Below, piece by piece: positions 40,389-42,783 of a stretch of 42,783 bases of DNA; the first letter of the stretch is position 1, and each line of letters opens with the position of its first letter. The DNA lies in NCBI GenBank assembly GCA_016208315.1, contig JACQYF010000144.1:1-42783 (forward strand), written 5' to 3'. This DNA is from Chloroflexota bacterium. Lineage in GTDB: Bacteria > Chloroflexota > Anaerolineae > UBA4142. The notes below the pieces were generated by a model. The model did no database searches. It was given only the letters and a program-made list of their open reading frames with translations, and was not told the origin of the DNA. Made by a program: the position numbers and the translations under genes.

Positions 40389-40796
40389 CTAAGTGACAGG
40401 CGGCGGTTCGTCGGACGGGGACTCGACCAGGGTCGCTTCGCCCAGGTCTTCTTCCGCCGCGCGCCCGCGCTTGTCCAAAATAATGACTTCGTTAGCGATG
40501 ATCTCGGTGCGAAAGTGCTTTTGGCCGTTTTCCGCTTCCCAGCTCCGCGTCTCTAGTCGGCCTTCCACGTACACAGCCGACCCTTTGACCAGGTACTGGT
40601 TGCAGATCTCGGCGAGCCGTTCCCAGGCGACCACGTTGAACCACTCGGTCTTTTCGACCCGGTCGCCTTCCGGCTTGAGCCACGAACGCGAAACGGCGAC
40701 GGTGAAAGATGTGACCGGTTTGCCGTTCGGCGTGTAACGCATCTCGGGATCGCGGCCGAGATTGCCAATAATCTGTACCTTGTTCAGGCCTCGCAT
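40389..40796 (-). CDS. ssb: Single-stranded DNA-binding protein
   Basis: The 135-residue OB-fold protein binds single-stranded DNA in replication and repair. Typical parts are GLNKVQIIGNLGRDPEMRYT, VTSFTVAVSRSWLK, EKTEWFNVVAWERLAEICNQ, YLVKGSAVYVEGRLETRSW and EIIANEVIILDKRG. The C-terminal tail (ATLVESPSDEPPPVT) is short and lacks the conserved acidic tip ending in Pro-Phe that recruits partner proteins, which is unusual for a main SSB. The ATG at 40796 follows GGAGGA. It lies in its conserved place between rpsF and rpsR. Confidence 0.94.
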   Translation of the reverse strand: MRGLNKVQIIGNLGRDPEMRYTPNGKPVTSFTVAVSRSWLKPEGDRVEKTEWFNVVAWERLAEICNQYLVKGSAVYVEGRLETRSWEAENGQKHFRTEIIANEVIILDKRGRAAEEDLGEATLVESPSDEPPPVT

Positions 40797-40886
40797 GGGT
40801 TCCTCCTCGCAGCCATCGGCTCGGACCGGTTCCGGCCCGGGCAAGATGCTGCGACGTCACAACAGCATTTGCCAATAAGACGATGG

Positions 40887-40923
40887 CCGAGCCATTGCTC
40901 CGCATGGCGGAGGAATGGCTCGG
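40887..40923. repeat. Inverted repeat after rpsF
   Basis: A 17-bp stem (40887-40903 with 40907-40923) with one mismatch and a 3-nt loop begins right after the rpsF stop (40925). There is no T-run, so it more likely stabilises or processes the rpsF-ssb mRNA than ends transcription. Confidence 0.7.
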
Positions 40924-40924
40924 G

Positions 40925-41212
40925 TCAATCCGCATCCAGGCGAACGACGAGATAACGCAAAACTTCTTCGGTGAGTTTCAGCGAGCGTTCGATTTCGCGC
41001 ACGGCAGTGGGAGGCAAATTGAGCTGCAGAACGGAGTAGAAACCTTCGGTGAACTTGGTAATGGGGTACGCCAGGCGGCGTTTGCCCCAATCCTCGCGGC
41101 GGGTAATTTCACCGCCGTTGTTCGCAATGAACCTGTCAACGCGCTCGTTCACGGTTGCAAGCGCTTGCTCATCCACCGTCGGGCGGACAATGTAAACTAA
41201 TTCGTAGGGCAA
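40925..41212 (-). CDS. rpsF: 30S ribosomal protein S6
   Basis: The 95-residue S6 shows YELVYIVRPTVDEQALATV, VDRFIANNGGEITRREDWGK, RRLAYPITKFTEGFYSVLQL and LKLTEEVLRYLVVRLD, the standard fold that pairs with S18 in the small subunit. The start is a TTG at 41212, 4-5 nt after GGAGCC with AAAGGAG; no in-frame ATG fits. It is the first gene of rpsF-ssb-rpsR, with a strong extended -10 promoter at 41312-41339. Confidence 0.95.
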   Translation of the reverse strand: MPYELVYIVRPTVDEQALATVNERVDRFIANNGGEITRREDWGKRRLAYPITKFTEGFYSVLQLNLPPTAVREIERSLKLTEEVLRYLVVRLDAD

Positions 41213-41217
41213 GTGAG

Positions 41218-41275
41218 GCTCCTTTCCTCGGGTTTGCTTCACGCGGGAGCGGCGCCCTGCGCGCTCGTTTCGTGG
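41218..41275 (-). promoter_or_regulatory. Candidate structured leader of rpsF (possible S6:S18 site)
   Basis: In the rpsF leader, GAGCGCGC pairs with GCGCCGCTC around 41239-41262 to make a GC-rich hairpin with a bulged C and a CCG in the 3' strand. S6:S18 is known to bind a CCG-containing hairpin in the leader of its operon in many bacteria. Whether this hairpin matches that motif needs a covariance-model search. Confidence 0.3.
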
Positions 41276-41311
41276 AGCAGAAAGGTATGATATAGAATTC
41301 GAACGGGCGGC

Positions 41312-41339
41312 ATTATAGCACAAAGTCCAAATTTGGCAA
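41312..41339 (-). promoter_or_regulatory. Promoter of rpsF-ssb-rpsR
   Basis: On the minus strand: TTGCCA (41334-41339), 16-nt spacer, TATAAT (41312-41317) preceded by TGC, an extended -10. It lies back to back with the promoter of the STAS gene, whose -35 begins 6 nt away. Confidence 0.8.
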
Positions 41340-41344
41340 ATAGG

Positions 41345-41373
41345 TTGTCGCGACGGCCATCCTATGATATAAT
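41345..41373 (+). promoter_or_regulatory. Promoter of the STAS gene
   Basis: -35 TTGTCG (41345-41350), 17-nt spacer, consensus -10 TATAAT (41368-41373), 33 nt before the GTG start. Confidence 0.75.
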
Positions 41374-41405
41374 CCGAGCAACACTGCGCGAACCCTGGAG
41401 GATCT

Positions 41406-41747
41406 GTGGCGACCAAAATCATCACCAAAGAGTACAAACGCGTGGACCTCATCGAGATTGATGGCCGCATTGATTCGAGCACCGCGCCCCAGCTCGAGCA
41501 GGCGCTGCAAAACATCATCAAGGAAGGGCGTTATCGCATCGTCGTGGACATGGCCGAGACGGATTTCATGAGCAGCGCGGGTCTGCGCGCGCTCCTCTCC
41601 GCGCTCAAACAGGTGCGCCGTTTCAATCGCGGCGACGTGCGCCTGGCAAGCATGCCCGATCGAATCAAAAAAGCGTTCGACCTGGCCGGGCTGCTCGAGG
41701 TGTTCAAGGTGTACGAAAACAGCGTGGACGCGGTCGGCAGCTTTTGA
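41406..41747 (+). CDS. STAS-domain anti-sigma factor antagonist (SpoIIAA/RsbV-like)
   Basis: The 113-residue protein is a single STAS domain: VDLIEIDGRIDSSTAPQLEQ, YRIVVDMAETDFMSSAGLRA with the phosphorylatable Ser in the DFMSSAGLR motif, and LASMPDRIKKAFDLAGLLEV. Such proteins release sigma factors or other partners from anti-sigma kinases; none is in the window. The start is a GTG at 41406 with GGAGG at 41397-41401. The stop TGA overlaps a TTG that opens the next frame. Confidence 0.92.
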   Translation: MATKIITKEYKRVDLIEIDGRIDSSTAPQLEQALQNIIKEGRYRIVVDMAETDFMSSAGLRALLSALKQVRRFNRGDVRLASMPDRIKKAFDLAGLLEVFKVYENSVDAVGSF

Positions 41748-42783
41748 GGATTTATGATTTCGGCCCTAGTTTTCCGAGGGAGAGTCCGCTTATCAACAAT
41801 GTCTATCGCGCGCTCGTCGTCATCCTTCTGACGCTCGTCGCCGTCTCCGCCAATCCAATCGTCCCCGTTTCCGCGTTCGATCCTTCCACTCTCTCCGCCG
41901 TCGCGCCCTCCGGCCGGCTGATCTTCGCCGCCGAGAGCGGCGGCGTGTGGAATCTCTTTGCCGCGGATGCGAACGGCGGCGCGTGGCAGCGCCTGAGCGC
42001 GAACGCCGCGCCGGCGCGCGATCCCGCGATTTCCCCCGATGGGAAAACGATCGCGTTCCGTTCGCGCCGCGACGGATTTTGGGAAATCTACTCGATGCCG
42101 GCGAACGGCGGCAGCCCGATGCGCTTGACGCGCGGCATGGTCTACAGCGGCGCGCCGGTGTGGTCGCCGGACAACAAGCGCCTCGCGTTCGAATCGTACA
42201 AGCACGGCGACCTGGATATTTGGGCGATGAACGCGGACGGCACCCAACCGGTGAATCTTACGGAAACTTCGGAATTCCAGGATTACGCGCCGGCGTGGTC
42301 GCCCGACGGCAAATGGATCGCGTACACGAGTTGGCAAACCGGCACGCAGCAGATTTTCGTCGTCGCCGCCGACTGCACGGTAGGGTGCAAGGCGTTCAAC
42401 GTCAGCCAAAACAAAGCCGATGACGAGGAACCCGCGTGGTCGCCCGACGGCAAGCAGTTGACTTTTGTTTCCGACCGCGATGGACAGCGCGCCATCTATA
42501 CCGCCGACTTTGCGCTGGCCGGATTGAAGAATATCAAGCGGATCACGTTCTCCGGCTGGGACGACCAACCCGCGTGGTCACCCGATGGCAAATGGATTGC
42601 ATTCGTTTCGGCGCGCCCCACGCGCCAGCCACTCTACATCACCTCCGCCGAAGGCGGCATCCCACGCATCGTTGACGACAGCGACATGTATGCCGCGTCG
42701 GTGGCGTGGGCGCCCGACGCGACAGTCGTGCTGGACGCGCCGAACGAAAGTGCGGGCGCGCCGCTCTACCAAGCGCGCCCTGA
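41744..42783 (+). CDS. Exported TolB-like beta-propeller protein, 3' end outside window
   Basis: The frame is open to the window end and gives about 345 residues. A hydrophobic signal segment (ALVVILLTLVAVSA) is followed by propeller blades with the PD40/WD40-like repeat: ISPDGKTIAFRSRRDGFWEIY, PVWSPDNKRLAFESYKHGDL, PAWSPDGKWIAYTSWQTGTQ, PAWSPDGKQLTFVSDRDGQR and PAWSPDGKWIAFVSARPTR. No ATG or GTG lies in frame before the signal segment. TTG 41744 overlaps the STAS stop (TTGA); the alternative is a rare codon such as ATC 41792 after GGGAG. A Cys pair (DCTVGC) interrupts the fourth blade. Its role is unknown, perhaps a surface scaffold. Confidence 0.82.
   Translation, partial: MRIYDFGPSFPRESPLINNVYRALVVILLTLVAVSANPIVPVSAFDPSTLSAVAPSGRLIFAAESGGVWNLFAADANGGAWQRLSANAAPARDPAISPDGKTIAFRSRRDGFWEIYSMPANGGSPMRLTRGMVYSGAPVWSPDNKRLAFESYKHGDLDIWAMNADGTQPVNLTETSEFQDYAPAWSPDGKWIAYTSWQTGTQQIFVVAADCTVGCKAFNVSQNKADDEEPAWSPDGKQLTFVSDRDGQRAIYTADFALAGLKNIKRITFSGWDDQPAWSPDGKWIAFVSARPTRQPLYITSAEGGIPRIVDDSDMYAASVAWAPDATVVLDAPNESAGAPLYQARP

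Overview
The window looks like a piece of a Chloroflexota chromosome, most likely an Anaerolineae-type lineage. This is an inference from several traits: high GC, lipoproteins and a foldase with long Thr-Pro linkers, G5 and beta-propeller surface proteins, a rod-shape (mre) and Min locus in one run, envelope polysaccharide genes without recognisable LPS core genes, and many GTG/TTG starts. There are no tRNA or rRNA genes, no CRISPR array and no prophage. Both ends cut through genes: murA at the left and a beta-propeller protein at the right.

Layout. 1-2538 (+): 3' part of murA, then the NAD-salvage pair pncA-pncB, closed by a bidirectional terminator. 2579-4454 (-): an orphan ParA ATPase overlapping a Pro-rich membrane protein. 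4603-10325 (+): a STAND/NACHT-like NTPase with HEAT repeats, two small membrane proteins, a secreted zinc metalloprotease and a GltD-like flavoprotein; a strong divergent promoter pair separates this block from parA. 10383-11246 (-): NYN/PIN-type protein. 11448-13449 (+): membrane-anchored glycosidase and a membrane-anchored solute-binding protein. 13491-14467: small accessory genes, including a ribbon-helix-helix/AT-hook-like protein and a HicB-like protein with a damaged upstream partner. 14513-22727 (-): one cell-shape and division locus, mreB-mreC-mreD-mrdA(PBP2)-minC-minD-minE-rodA. 22867-23562 (-): ribosomal protein L25. 23681-26214: a TP-rich lipoprotein divergent from a DUF348/G5/beta-propeller lipoprotein. 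26251-34668 (+): an envelope-polysaccharide cluster with a glycosidase/O-antigen-ligase fusion, a UDP-glucuronate decarboxylase-like enzyme, a second O-antigen ligase, GtrA, GT4, a HEAT mini-protein and an esterase. 34669-35070: IS110 transposase remnant. 35104-38654 (+): yraN, miaA and a GH36-like alpha-galactosidase. 38707-41212 (-): rpsF-ssb-rpsR followed by a PpiC foldase. 41406-42783 (+): STAS protein and the cut beta-propeller protein.

The most unusual feature is a genome-wide class of hairpin elements. Each arm consists of tandem short words (mostly 7-10 nt) and the other arm is its reverse complement. At least eight unrelated word families follow the same plan. They sit between genes, supply start codons, ribosome-binding sites or stop codons, and in several cases lie in frame inside genes, where 7-nt words produce 7-residue peptide repeats. 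Arms of one element share variants that other copies of the same family lack, which suggests that the arms are copied from each other. I regard this as the best candidate for an undescribed phenomenon in the window.
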